Source: Butyrivibrio sp. AE2015 | GTDB lineage: Bacteria; Bacillota; Clostridia; Lachnospirales; Lachnospiraceae | Assembly (NCBI RefSeq): GCF_000420825.1 | Contig: NZ_ATVR01000026.1 | Location: forward strand, 1-46,615 | Direction of reading: 5' to 3' | Length of the DNA stretch: 46,615 bases | Part shown: piece after piece, positions 1 through 7,413 of the stretch | Numbering within the stretch: position 1 is the stretch's first letter | How the letters are laid out: each line of letters begins with the position of its first letter | Made by a program: the position numbers and the translations under genes | The notes under the pieces: model-generated | What the model was told of the DNA's origin: nothing | What the model saw: the letters and a program-made list of their open reading frames with translations, nothing else | Databases searched by the model: none

Positions 1-29
1 CATGTTGTTAGTGATTTTGACTCAGATAC

Positions 30-327
30 CATGTCTTTGCTTAGTAATTCGACATGCTGTGTCAGATTTTTCTCATAATTTCATGCCTTGAATAGAATCG
101 TTTGGCATGAGATCTGGCATTTATTCTATTATTCATGTCTTTTACATCTTTTTCGACATGGACGCGAGGGTAAAGAAATAAAAGAGATGATTTTTACCCG
201 AGAATTATTGAATAAGCTTGGGTAAATATGAAAATAATGATAGATTTACCCAATGATTGTTTGATAACTCGGGTAAAAGGCAGAGAAAATTAAATATTGC
301 CCATGGGTACTATGAAAATACGGGCAA
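30..327. repeat. Array of six inward-facing inverted repeats, about 52 bp period
   Basis: Six inverted-repeat units are visible. Three have CATGYC/GRCATG arms (30-35/51-56, 82-87/104-109, 134-139/155-160; loops 15-16). Three have TTTACCC or TTGCCC arms facing GGGTAAA or GGGCAA (193-202/217-226, 245-251/271-277, 297-302/322-327; loops 14-19). Centres fall near 43, 95.5, 147, 209.5, 261 and 312, so steps are about 52 bp, except one of 62 bp where the arm sequence switches. Where one arm changes, its partner changes to match (CATGCC with GGCATG; TTGCCC with GGGCAA). Loop sequences are not conserved, so this is not a CRISPR array. CATGTT at 1-6 suggests the array continues upstream of the window. 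Function is unknown. Confidence 0.7.
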
Positions 328-353
328 AAGGTCAGGAAATTAAAAAATTACCC

Positions 354-581
354 GTAGATAGAAAAGTAGCCACCCCTACTGTTCCTGGATTCAGAGTCCG
401 AGGCAATAATCCCCAGCCACACCGCAGGTGCTTGCCAATTACTTACGCATATACAAAGAGAGAGTATTTTGATAAATTAAATCTGTTCAAAATACTCCCC
501 TATTCTACAGTGCAACTAAATCAAAAAATAAGTACTTATAGGTTATTTCGTGGTCACTGCCATAATTACATTCCCAAGTCT
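354..581. other. Intergenic stretch with no supported gene
   Basis: About 230 bp between the repeat array and mgsA. An open frame at 297-662 on the plus strand runs through the array and into mgsA antisense; it has no ribosome binding site and no recognisable domain, so I do not call it. The only clear structure is an 11-bp inverted repeat at 462-472/487-497, listed separately. Confidence 0.5.
462..497 (-). terminator. Possible terminator downstream of mgsA
   Basis: GAGTATTTTGA (462-472) pairs exactly with TCAAAATACTC (487-497) over a 14-nt loop. On the minus strand it is followed by TCTTT, a weak U-tract. It lies 85 bp past the mgsA stop, so the assignment is tentative. Confidence 0.4.
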
Positions 582-1052
582 TTATTTCAGTGTTTCTGCT
601 CTGTGCTCAATATTCTGTTTGAAATTGATAACATCATGATCATACTCTTCATCCATGTATGAAGAATGAAGCAGGAAGTCTGCTGTTGCCTTGTTGTTGG
701 CAAATGGTATGTCATATACCTGTGCAATTCTCATAAGTGCCTTGACATCAGGATCATGAGGTGCTGCTGTTAAAGGATCCGAGAAGAATATTACAAAATC
801 AACCTTACCTTCTACAATCTTGGCACCAATCTGCTGATCTCCGCCAAGTGGTCCTGAGTTGTAGCCTCTTACAGGAAGTCCTGTCGCATCTGTTATCATA
901 CGGGCTGTTGTTCCTGTTCCGCATAAAAAGTGCTTGTTTAGTATTTCTGCGTTATCCTTGCACCAATTTATAAGCTCAGCTTTTTTACCGTCATGAGCTA
1001 TGAGTGCAATGTTCTTTTGTTTTTTGATAGTTAGCGTTATTGTTTCTGCCAT
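582..1052 (-). CDS. mgsA: Methylglyoxal synthase
   Basis: This 156-residue cytoplasmic enzyme should convert dihydroxyacetone phosphate to methylglyoxal and phosphate, a bypass of lower glycolysis used when phosphate is limiting or sugar flux is excessive. The family signatures are present in order: ALIAHDGKK (about 16-24, with the catalytic-region HD at 20-21), GTGTT (45-49), SGPLGGDQQIG (66-76, containing the conserved Asp at 72) and FFSDPLTAAPHDPDV (89-103). Length matches the family. AAGGAGA stands 7 nt before the ATG. The gene is divergent from the MATE gene at 1165, with about 110 bp between them. The only small deviation is Ser at 91 where many homologues have Arg. Confidence 0.95.
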   Translation of the reverse strand: MAETITLTIKKQKNIALIAHDGKKAELINWCKDNAEILNKHFLCGTGTTARMITDATGLPVRGYNSGPLGGDQQIGAKIVEGKVDFVIFFSDPLTAAPHDPDVKALMRIAQVYDIPFANNKATADFLLHSSYMDEEYDHDVINFKQNIEHRAETLK

Positions 1053-1152
1053 GTTGGTCTCTCCTTATGAAATGTCGCTGTTACTAATTATATATCAATA
1101 ATTCTTCACGTAAAATACACACTAATTCATAATTTCCATCTTTTTACCATGT

Positions 1153-1158
1153 TATAAT
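1153..1158 (+). promoter_or_regulatory. Perfect -10 box immediately before the MATE start codon
   Basis: TATAAT ends six bases before the ATG at 1165. With normal spacing, transcription would begin at or next to that ATG. I see no good -35 hexamer and no Shine-Dalgarno sequence, so a leaderless message is possible. Confidence 0.45.
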
Positions 1159-1164
1159 AAACTT

Positions 1165-2532
1165 ATGAATACTATGAGTAAAAAAACTAATAAAACAATT
1201 ACTGACATGACGACAGGGACGCTTCTTGATAAGATCGTCCTTTTTGCGTTGCCGCTTGCTATTACAAGCATACTTCAGCAGCTTTTTAATGCTGCCGATC
1301 TTGCTGTTGTCGGTCGTTTTGCCTCACCTCAGGCCATGGCCGCAGTAGGCAGCAATTCTTCTGTCATAAACCTGATCATCAGTTTCTTTGTGGGACTATC
1401 TGTAGGTGCCAATGCCCTTATAGCTATGGAAATCGGCAGCGGACATAAAGAAAGGATAAATGAAACCGTACACACTGTGATTACAGTGTCTCTTATTGCA
1501 GGATGTTCTCTTATAGTGATCGGATTTTTTGTTTCCAAGCCTCTTTTGATACTAATGGCTGCTCCGGCAGAGGTAATGAATCTGGCTATACTATATCTGA
1601 GAATATATTTCTTTGCCATGCCTGCACTTATGATCTACAACTATGGCTCAGCTATCCTCAGAAGTAAAGGTGATTCAAAAAGACCCCTTTACGCCATGGT
1701 ACTTTCCGGAATCATAAATATCTTCCTTAACCTGATATTTGTAATAATCTTCCACCTTCATGTCATAGGTGTTGCCCTTGCCACCGTTTTTTCAAACATG
1801 TTTGGTGCAGGCCTTGTTCTTTACTTCCTTTTGACAGAGGAAGAAACTTTCAGACTTAACTTCAAAAAGCTTTGCGTCAACAAGGATTATCTTATAAAGA
1901 TGCTTAAAATTGGTCTTCCTGCAGGACTACAGGGAGCAGTTTTCTCATTGTCCAACGTAGTTATTCAGTCCACAGTTAACAGCTTTGGTGCTGATGCAAT
2001 TGCAGGAGCCACTGCTGCAGCTAATTTTGACTTCATCTCCTACTGCGCAATGAACGGCTTTGCTCAGGCCGCTGTAACCTTCACCAGTCAAAACTACGGT
2101 GCAAAACGCTATGACAGATGCAAAAAAGTATTCAGGATCAGCATGGGATGCGGTGTTGGTGCTTCAGTTATTGTGGTACTCATTCTTTCTGTATTTAGGT
2201 ATCAGGTGATAAATCTCTTTACTACTGATCCTGCAGTTATCGAATATGCCATGATAAGAATAAGCAGTGCCTTCTACTTCCACTACCTTATTGGAACCTA
2301 TGAAATAAGCGGTGGATGCCTAAGAGGCATGAACCGCTCACTATTTCCTGCACTTATTTCAATATTTGGAACCTGTGTATTCAGACTGATCTACGTCTTT
2401 ACATACATACCAAAGCACCACAACTTCAGTTCACTCTTCCATGTATACCCGCTGTCATGGTTCCTTACCGGTGCCATCACCATAAGCGTCTACTTCATCG
2501 TACGCTCCAAAGTATTCAAAGAGCATGATTGA
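1165..2532 (+). CDS. MATE family efflux transporter
   Basis: A 455-residue integral membrane protein with the roughly 12 hydrophobic segments of the MATE/DinF family, which exchange Na+ or H+ for cationic drugs and metabolites. Family features include the N-terminal TGTLLDKIVLFALPLAITSILQ-type helix, LFNAADLAVVGRFASPQAMAAVG near 40-62, and the internal repeat in the second half (SFGADAIAGATAAANFDFIS). The substrate cannot be told from sequence. No ribosome binding site precedes the ATG at 1165 or the second in-frame ATG at 1174, while a perfect -10 box lies just upstream. It is monocistronic and converges on the PAP2 gene. A second, clearly different MATE gene lies at 41728. Confidence 0.92.
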   Translation: MNTMSKKTNKTITDMTTGTLLDKIVLFALPLAITSILQQLFNAADLAVVGRFASPQAMAAVGSNSSVINLIISFFVGLSVGANALIAMEIGSGHKERINETVHTVITVSLIAGCSLIVIGFFVSKPLLILMAAPAEVMNLAILYLRIYFFAMPALMIYNYGSAILRSKGDSKRPLYAMVLSGIINIFLNLIFVIIFHLHVIGVALATVFSNMFGAGLVLYFLLTEEETFRLNFKKLCVNKDYLIKMLKIGLPAGLQGAVFSLSNVVIQSTVNSFGADAIAGATAAANFDFISYCAMNGFAQAAVTFTSQNYGAKRYDRCKKVFRISMGCGVGASVIVVLILSVFRYQVINLFTTDPAVIEYAMIRISSAFYFHYLIGTYEISGGCLRGMNRSLFPALISIFGTCVFRLIYVFTYIPKHHNFSSLFHVYPLSWFLTGAITISVYFIVRSKVFKEHD

Positions 2533-2550
2533 GTACAGTCAGTGGATAAG

Positions 2551-2570
2551 AACCGCCCCTCTGTCTTATT
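2551..2570. repeat. Partial copy of a REP-like element (copy A)
   Basis: AACCGCCCCTCTGTCTTATT, in the 45-bp gap between the convergent MATE and PAP2 genes, resembles one arm of the complete palindrome at 15135-15173 and the copy at 3608-3625. The partner arm is absent here. Confidence 0.55.
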
Positions 2571-2577
2571 TTTTCAA

Positions 2578-3516
2578 TCAATTACTTTCTCTCTTTATCA
2601 CAATTGGCCAGATACACATTACAAACGCAATCATTATGAAACGTGCTATGAAGTGCCCCCAGTGAGATCCGAAAGCTGCTACAACAGTTGCAGGTGCAAA
2701 CCATTCTTTCCAGGCAAATGTAAGAGCAAATCCAATGCTGACAAGAAGTGGAAGATTTTTTGAACCAACCGGAATCTCGTAGTGAACATAGTGACGCTCA
2801 ATAAAACTTCCAACAAGAAAACCAACGAAAGCTCCACTCGCTTTAAAGAAATCATTCATCATTTTTTGAGGGTCAACCAAAAGATTCCCTGAAGCATCGT
2901 AGTCCATAGGATATGATTTAAGATGCACATAGACAAGGGATACAACTATGAAGATCAGTCCTACTAGTGTAAGAATATCAATTACCTTTTCATTTCCTTC
3001 TACTTTTTTATAAACTGCAGCAACTGCGCAGATGATGATAATTGACTCTATCATTGCAACAAGAACATCCTGCGGTGTATGAACGCCAAGGAAATTCCTT
3101 GAGAAGCCAGTGAGCAGGATAAGCACTCCACAGAGAATACAGATCTTTTTCCTCTTATCCTTCTGCCATTCAATTATTGAGCCATAAACTGTTGTAGCCG
3201 TTTTGGTGTGACCACTTGGAAAAGAATAACCGGTAGCTGCAACTTTTGAATCACCTGCCGGTTCTATAAGATCTGACCTTATCCATGGGCGATATGCGCA
3301 CACTGTGAGTTTGATAAGTCCATTGATAACCTCGCTAAACCACTGGTTGATCATGAAAATATAACCCCATTTCTTGTCAACGCCCCAAAAGATCACAAAG
3401 GGTAAAAATGGTAAGATTTCTACAGCAAACTTTGAAAGTGCATTGAAGAACTCGTCAAATAAGCCTCCTGTCGCTCCTCTTAGTTCCTGCAGCCATAATA
3501 GATACTGAATGTCCAT
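2578..3516 (-). CDS. PAP2 family membrane phosphatase
   Basis: A 312-residue polytopic membrane protein of the type 2 phosphatidic acid phosphatase superfamily, which removes phosphate from lipid phosphates or polyprenyl pyrophosphates at the membrane. All three superfamily motifs are intact: K69-x6-R76-P77, PSGH at 100-103, and S139-R140 followed by H146 and D150 (SRNFLGVHTPQD). Hydrophobic helices surround the motifs and extend past 280. The substrate could be phosphatidate, diacylglycerol pyrophosphate or undecaprenyl pyrophosphate; sequence alone does not decide. GGAGAGGAG lies about 13 nt before the ATG, a long spacing. The gene stands alone between a convergent and a divergent neighbour. 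Confidence 0.9.
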   Translation of the reverse strand: MDIQYLLWLQELRGATGGLFDEFFNALSKFAVEILPFLPFVIFWGVDKKWGYIFMINQWFSEVINGLIKLTVCAYRPWIRSDLIEPAGDSKVAATGYSFPSGHTKTATTVYGSIIEWQKDKRKKICILCGVLILLTGFSRNFLGVHTPQDVLVAMIESIIIICAVAAVYKKVEGNEKVIDILTLVGLIFIVVSLVYVHLKSYPMDYDASGNLLVDPQKMMNDFFKASGAFVGFLVGSFIERHYVHYEIPVGSKNLPLLVSIGFALTFAWKEWFAPATVVAAFGSHWGHFIARFIMIAFVMCIWPIVIKRESN

Positions 3517-3607
3517 AATGCTTTGTTTCTCCTCTCCTCATAATTGTTTACACAATTCAGTTTAACAATTTTTGAGTAACCAAATTATTAAAATTATATT
3601 AAATAGG

Positions 3608-3625
3608 AACCGTCCCTCTGTCTTA
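3608..3625. repeat. Partial copy of a REP-like element (copy B)
   Basis: AACCGTCCCTCTGTCTTA in the intergenic region between the divergent PAP2 and YgjP-type genes. It matches one arm of the palindrome at 15135-15173 almost exactly. No complementary arm is present nearby. Confidence 0.6.
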
Positions 3626-3699
3626 CCTGACTCCACACTTTTCTCCCCTCACAAAATCTGCTAAATTATATGTGACAAAATGAAAGGCCTAAATAACAC

Positions 3700-4260
3700 A
3701 TGCCACCAATCAAACTTGTAAGAAGTAAAAGAAAAACTTTATGTATAGAAGTAACCACAAATTGCGAAGTCATTGTAAGAGCACCTCTAAGGGTATCTGA
3801 AAAAGAAATAAACAGATTTATAGGTGAAAAAGCTGACTGGATAGAAAAAAGCCTATCCAAAATGAAACTCAGACAAAACAAAAAAGCTGAAGAAAACAGC
3901 AATCTAAAACCGCTAAACGAACTTGACATAAAGCTTTTTACCACAAAAGCAAAAAGGATAATTCCCGTTAAGGTAAAAAAATATGCGGACATAATCGGAG
4001 TTGATTATGGCCGCATCACTATCAAAATGCAAAAGAGTCGCTGGGGAAGCTGCAGTTCTAAAGGAAACCTGAACTTCAACTGTCTTCTTATGAATGCCCC
4101 TGACGAAATAATAGATTACGTTGTAGTTCATGAGCTCTGTCACAGAAAAGAGATGAATCACTCTCCTCGTTTCTGGGCCCATGTGGAAGAAGTACTTCCA
4201 GATTATAAAGAGCGCCGCAAATGGCTGAAAGATCACGGGAATGAATTATATTTCTTTTGA
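3700..4260 (+). CDS. YgjP-type zinc metallopeptidase domain protein
   Basis: A 186-residue protein of the YgjP/WLM-like metallopeptidase family (formerly DUF45). The zinc-binding motif HELCH is at 144-148, followed by MNHSPRFW. The family-specific KSRWGSCSSKGNLNFN segment is at 112-127. Family members are predicted cytoplasmic peptidases, in some genomes linked to restriction systems; no such genes adjoin it here, so the target is unknown. A weak GAAAGG precedes the ATG by 12 nt. The last 15 bases overlap the 3' end of the opposing acyltransferase gene, so the two genes converge with shared sequence. Confidence 0.88.
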   Translation: MPPIKLVRSKRKTLCIEVTTNCEVIVRAPLRVSEKEINRFIGEKADWIEKSLSKMKLRQNKKAEENSNLKPLNELDIKLFTTKAKRIIPVKVKKYADIIGVDYGRITIKMQKSRWGSCSSKGNLNFNCLLMNAPDEIIDYVVVHELCHRKEMNHSPRFWAHVEEVLPDYKERRKWLKDHGNELYFF

Positions 4261-5097
4261 TAAAGTTCCTTCCAAAAGCTCAGGATTTTCAATGAGCTTC
4301 TGAACAAGCCTAAGTGATCTTCCATAGTAAAATCCATCAGATATTCTCTCATCAAGAGTAACCGCAAGATCTATAACTCTCTTCATGGTAACATTTCCAT
4401 CTTTGTCATAAAATGGCTTGAATTTTTTGGTTCCCACTATGACAAATATGGAATTTGTTCCCCAGTTCATAAGATGGTGATAACCAATATCCATTCCAAG
4501 AGATCCCAAATTTGTAAGTACCACTGAACACTGATAAGGATCAGTTGCTATCACAGACTTTGGCATCCATCCATGCCTGTCAAGATATCTTGCCACCGCA
4601 CCAATGATATGTTTAGCAGGAAGCTTCTTGATAAAATTCATTGCGTCTGTAGACTCATCGTCTTCAACTTTGCACTTCGCTATCTGTTCCCTTACTTTAA
4701 AGCTTATGCTCTCGAGATTATCAGTATCTTCTGCAACGATTCTTGCAAGAGTTTCATCACCGTCATCCCTGAACTCTTTTTTTACTGTAAATGCCGCTGT
4801 TATGCAGTTTCTCTGATACATAGTCTGATTAGCGATAAAGCGGTTCATCTGAGGACGAAGTCTTAAGGTCTTAAGCATTGCTGCGATAATGATATCAAAA
4901 ATAGCAATCCTGTTATCAGGATGCTCCTCGTTATACTTTTTTATATAATCTTCTGTTTTAGTTATATCAACAGAAACCTTCATATAAGCTTCGTTATCAC
5001 ATCTGTTCGGATACATCAGTGGCATCACATAATGCATTGCATCGATATCCCTTATCTGTGTTCCATCAGATCTGTCGCCTATTCTTCTTTTTCCCAT
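4246..5097 (-). CDS. E2/CAT-fold acyltransferase with altered catalytic motif
   Basis: This 283-residue protein has the fold of the 2-oxoacid dehydrogenase E2 catalytic domain and chloramphenicol acetyltransferase, but no lipoyl or subunit-binding domain. Recognisable parts are the VSVDITKTEDYI-like N-terminal strand, IAIFDIIIAAMLKTLRLRPQMN, the SVVLTNLGSLGM segment near 195, and the C-terminal LDERISDG at 248-255. In E2 enzymes the last motif is DHRxxDG with a catalytic His; here Glu250 sits at that place while Asp254 and Gly255 remain. It may use another base or may not be a classical acyltransferase. It is last in a three-gene operon; AAGGAGG lies inside the end of the upstream PAP2 gene and the intergenic gap is one base. 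No dehydrogenase E1/E3 genes are near. Confidence 0.8.
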   Translation of the reverse strand: MGKRRIGDRSDGTQIRDIDAMHYVMPLMYPNRCDNEAYMKVSVDITKTEDYIKKYNEEHPDNRIAIFDIIIAAMLKTLRLRPQMNRFIANQTMYQRNCITAAFTVKKEFRDDGDETLARIVAEDTDNLESISFKVREQIAKCKVEDDESTDAMNFIKKLPAKHIIGAVARYLDRHGWMPKSVIATDPYQCSVVLTNLGSLGMDIGYHHLMNWGTNSIFVIVGTKKFKPFYDKDGNVTMKRVIDLAVTLDERISDGFYYGRSLRLVQKLIENPELLEGTLSKEI

Positions 5098-5098
5098 G

Positions 5099-5830
5099 TT
5101 AATAGTCCTCCTTTATTTCTGATTTAGAACTGTCGGATGTGGATACCTTAACCGTCCTGAGTACGGTCGCAAGTGATATCTCCCTCCCAAATAAAAGAAG
5201 TTCAAGAAACAAATACATTATTACTGCCGCCAATACATCAATAAATGAATGCTGTTTTACAAAGCAAACCGAAACGCATATCATCAGGCCCCATAGCACA
5301 ATAAGAGCTTTTTTAACGGCTTTAATGTCCTTTCTAATGAGCCATGCAGAAAGAACTGCAAGGGTATATCCCACATGAAGGGACGGACATACGCCGGTTG
5401 GCGTATCTGCTTTATATATTATTCCAAGAAGCCAGGTACAGAAATTTTCATGTTCAAAATGCTCAGGTCTAAGATGCTGAACAGATGGCCATGCTATATA
5501 GGTTATAACAGATATTATCTGCATTCCCACTATAATCTTTTCGGCTCTTACAAAGCTCTCAATATCGTACAGACCAAAGTCAAGAAGCGAGATTACCATG
5601 AAGAAGTACCATGATACATAAAACAGTACAAAATACTCATTAAAAGGAACTATGTCATCGACAACACTGTGAACTACATGACATCTGCTTTCAGGGATGA
5701 ACCTTTCCGTAACAAAGTACATTATAAGGTAAGCAAGCCATCCTAAAAGAAGCAGCAAATGTCTGTACTCTTTATCTTTAATATTTGATAATCTAAGTTT
5801 TCTATAATCAACAACTGGTTTTTTCATCAT
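5099..5830 (-). CDS. PAP2_3-like membrane phosphotransferase/phosphatase
   Basis: A 243-residue membrane protein with about six hydrophobic segments. It carries the PAP2-superfamily motifs in the form seen in inositol/choline-phosphotransferase relatives: RPEHFEHENF near 121-130, CPSLHVG at 148-154 (PSLH rather than PSGH) and H194-xxx-D198 (KQHSFIDVL). Such proteins transfer or remove phospho-head groups on lipids. Its ATG overlaps the stop region of the upstream acyltransferase by four bases, and its stop codon lies one base before the downstream E2/CAT-fold gene, so the three are very likely translated together. The exact substrate cannot be deduced. Confidence 0.82.
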   Translation of the reverse strand: MMKKPVVDYRKLRLSNIKDKEYRHLLLLLGWLAYLIMYFVTERFIPESRCHVVHSVVDDIVPFNEYFVLFYVSWYFFMVISLLDFGLYDIESFVRAEKIIVGMQIISVITYIAWPSVQHLRPEHFEHENFCTWLLGIIYKADTPTGVCPSLHVGYTLAVLSAWLIRKDIKAVKKALIVLWGLMICVSVCFVKQHSFIDVLAAVIMYLFLELLLFGREISLATVLRTVKVSTSDSSKSEIKEDY

Positions 5831-6561
5831 TTTCTTTCATTATATGGATAATACTTTTTTGATACATTTGGATATGGCACAACCCTGTGCCTTGGAAGAC
5901 CATACGCCATCTCAGAAATACTCTCCTGAAGACAGGTGCATATCCTATCAGCTTCAACATCTGACTTTTCCTTAGGATCATACATGATGGGCTTTCCAAA
6001 AACGAGCTTTTTAAGTTCCGGGCATACGTACATAGGAACAAAAGGAACGCTCTTACCTGTTTGTCTGTAGTAATACTTGGCAACATGGACAAAGCCTCTC
6101 TGAAACTCGTGAACGATGTTATTGTATTCTGTGTAATCCTCAGGAAAAATAACAACGGAAGCATTCTCAGAAAGCTTTTCACATGATATCTGAAAAGTCT
6201 TCATGACACGTTTATCTCTGTACACCGGGATTGTATCTGCATTGGTAAATATGAGTTCTGAAAGCGGAGGAATGATATAGGAAAAAAGTTTAAAGAACGG
6301 TCTTAAAGGAAGTGGCTTTTTTGACCAAAAATCCTTGTATGCATAATCAGCAACTTTATCTTTTTCCATCATCTCAGAAATACACCAGGTATAATGTTTC
6401 CTGGGAAAATACAGCTCTGCCGCAAGAGGCCCAAAGGCCTGAGAATGATTTCCCACAACTATCGCCGGTCCATTGGGAAGGTTTTCTACACCTTCTGCCT
6501 TAAATACCGGAGTCACCATAGAAACTATTTTTCTGATCACACAAAAAACAGGACTTTTCAC
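5827..6561 (-). CDS. PlsC-like glycerolipid acyltransferase
   Basis: A protein of about 244 residues related to 1-acylglycerol-3-phosphate acyltransferases, which acylate lysophospholipids at the membrane. It has the block AIVVGNHSQAFGPLAAELYF and a later VVIFPEDYTEYNN. In the canonical family these are NHxxxxD and FPEG. Here the Asp of the first is Gly and the Gly of the second is Asp, so the donor or acceptor may differ or activity may be altered. I prefer the GTG at 6561, which has GGAGG five bases upstream; an in-frame ATG at 6576 has no ribosome binding site. It is the first gene of an operon with the PAP2_3-like and E2/CAT-fold genes (4-bp overlap with the next gene). Confidence 0.8.
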   Translation of the reverse strand: MKSPVFCVIRKIVSMVTPVFKAEGVENLPNGPAIVVGNHSQAFGPLAAELYFPRKHYTWCISEMMEKDKVADYAYKDFWSKKPLPLRPFFKLFSYIIPPLSELIFTNADTIPVYRDKRVMKTFQISCEKLSENASVVIFPEDYTEYNNIVHEFQRGFVHVAKYYYRQTGKSVPFVPMYVCPELKKLVFGKPIMYDPKEKSDVEADRICTCLQESISEMAYGLPRHRVVPYPNVSKKYYPYNERK

Positions 6562-6657
6562 TTCTTCCTCCAACATAGCTTTAAGTCAAACCAAGGTATT
6601 AGTATAACTCTTTTTTAATTTCTTCGCCATACATAAACAGTCATAATTCCAAATAAA

Positions 6658-6683
6658 AAAGCATGTCATTCTCGGCATGCTTT
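6658..6683 (-). terminator. Rho-independent terminator after metI
   Basis: AAAGCATG (6658-6665) pairs with CATGCTTT (6676-6683). On the minus strand the stem runs directly into a run of six T. It ends the met transcript 44 bp past the metI stop. Confidence 0.8.
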
Positions 6684-6726
6684 CAATTATTTGGGCAGTT
6701 TTCCTTCTGTCCTAAATTTAGGATGA

Positions 6727-7389
6727 TCAGCTCATCTTCTTGTACATATGGTTTCCTATCATCTGAATAAGCTGAACAAATGCTATCAGTACGATTGAGC
6801 AGACGATAAGATAATCTGTTTTGTACTGCTGGTAACCATAACGGATTGCAATATCACCTATTCCACCACCGCCTACTGTACCTGCCATTGCAGAATATCC
6901 GATGAGGGAAATGATAAGAAGTACTACACCGTTTAACATTCTTGGAATAGATTCTTTTACATATACTCTCATAAGTATCTGGAAGTTAGACGCGCCAAAT
7001 GATCTGGCAGCTTCTATAACTCCTGGATTAGTCTCTCTAAGGCTTGTCTCAAATACCCTTGCAATATAAGGAATTGCTGATACTGTAAGAGGTACGATCG
7101 AAGCAGTTGTTCCAATAGACTTTCCTACAACCATTCTTGTAAAAGGAATGAGTATTACCAAAAGAATGATGAAAGGGAAGCTTCTGAAAACATTAACAAT
7201 AAAGCTAAGTATCTCATATACTAATTTGTTGGGCTTAAGTCCGTCGGGAGCTGTAAGCGTAAGAATGATTGCCGGTATAAAACCCAGTATCACCGAAAAA
7301 AGTGTAGACCAGAACACCATGTAAAGTGTCTGTTTAAAGGCAGTGAAAACAACTGTTCCCATGCCTGTTGTTGATAAAATTCCTGACAT
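6727..7389 (-). CDS. metI: Methionine ABC transporter permease
   Basis: A 220-residue inner-membrane permease of the MetI type, which with MetN and the lipoprotein MetQ imports methionine. About five hydrophobic helices are visible, and the cytoplasmic coupling loop ARSFGASNFQILMRVYVKE near 130-148 matches the EAA motif that docks on the ATPase. AGGAGA stands 7 nt before the ATG. It follows metN by 24 bp and is ended by a terminator at 6658-6683. Confidence 0.95.
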   Translation of the reverse strand: MSGILSTTGMGTVVFTAFKQTLYMVFWSTLFSVILGFIPAIILTLTAPDGLKPNKLVYEILSFIVNVFRSFPFIILLVILIPFTRMVVGKSIGTTASIVPLTVSAIPYIARVFETSLRETNPGVIEAARSFGASNFQILMRVYVKESIPRMLNGVVLLIISLIGYSAMAGTVGGGGIGDIAIRYGYQQYKTDYLIVCSIVLIAFVQLIQMIGNHMYKKMS

Positions 7390-7413
7390 TTGTAATTCTC
7401 CTATATAAGCAAT

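Noticed and set aside
30..353. CRISPR array
   Set aside because: Spacing is regular but the unit sequences are not identical, the ends come in two families, and the spacers are only 15-25 nt; no cas gene is near.
384..403. tRNA-Gln-like anticodon arm on the minus strand (7-nt loop CTCTGAA)
   Set aside because: The stem has a C-A mismatch, and no acceptor, D or T arm is found in the flanking sequence. It may be a chance match or a remnant.
297..662. Plus-strand open frame of 121 codons
   Set aside because: It lacks a ribosome binding site, runs through the inverted-repeat array and ends antisense in mgsA; no domain is recognisable.
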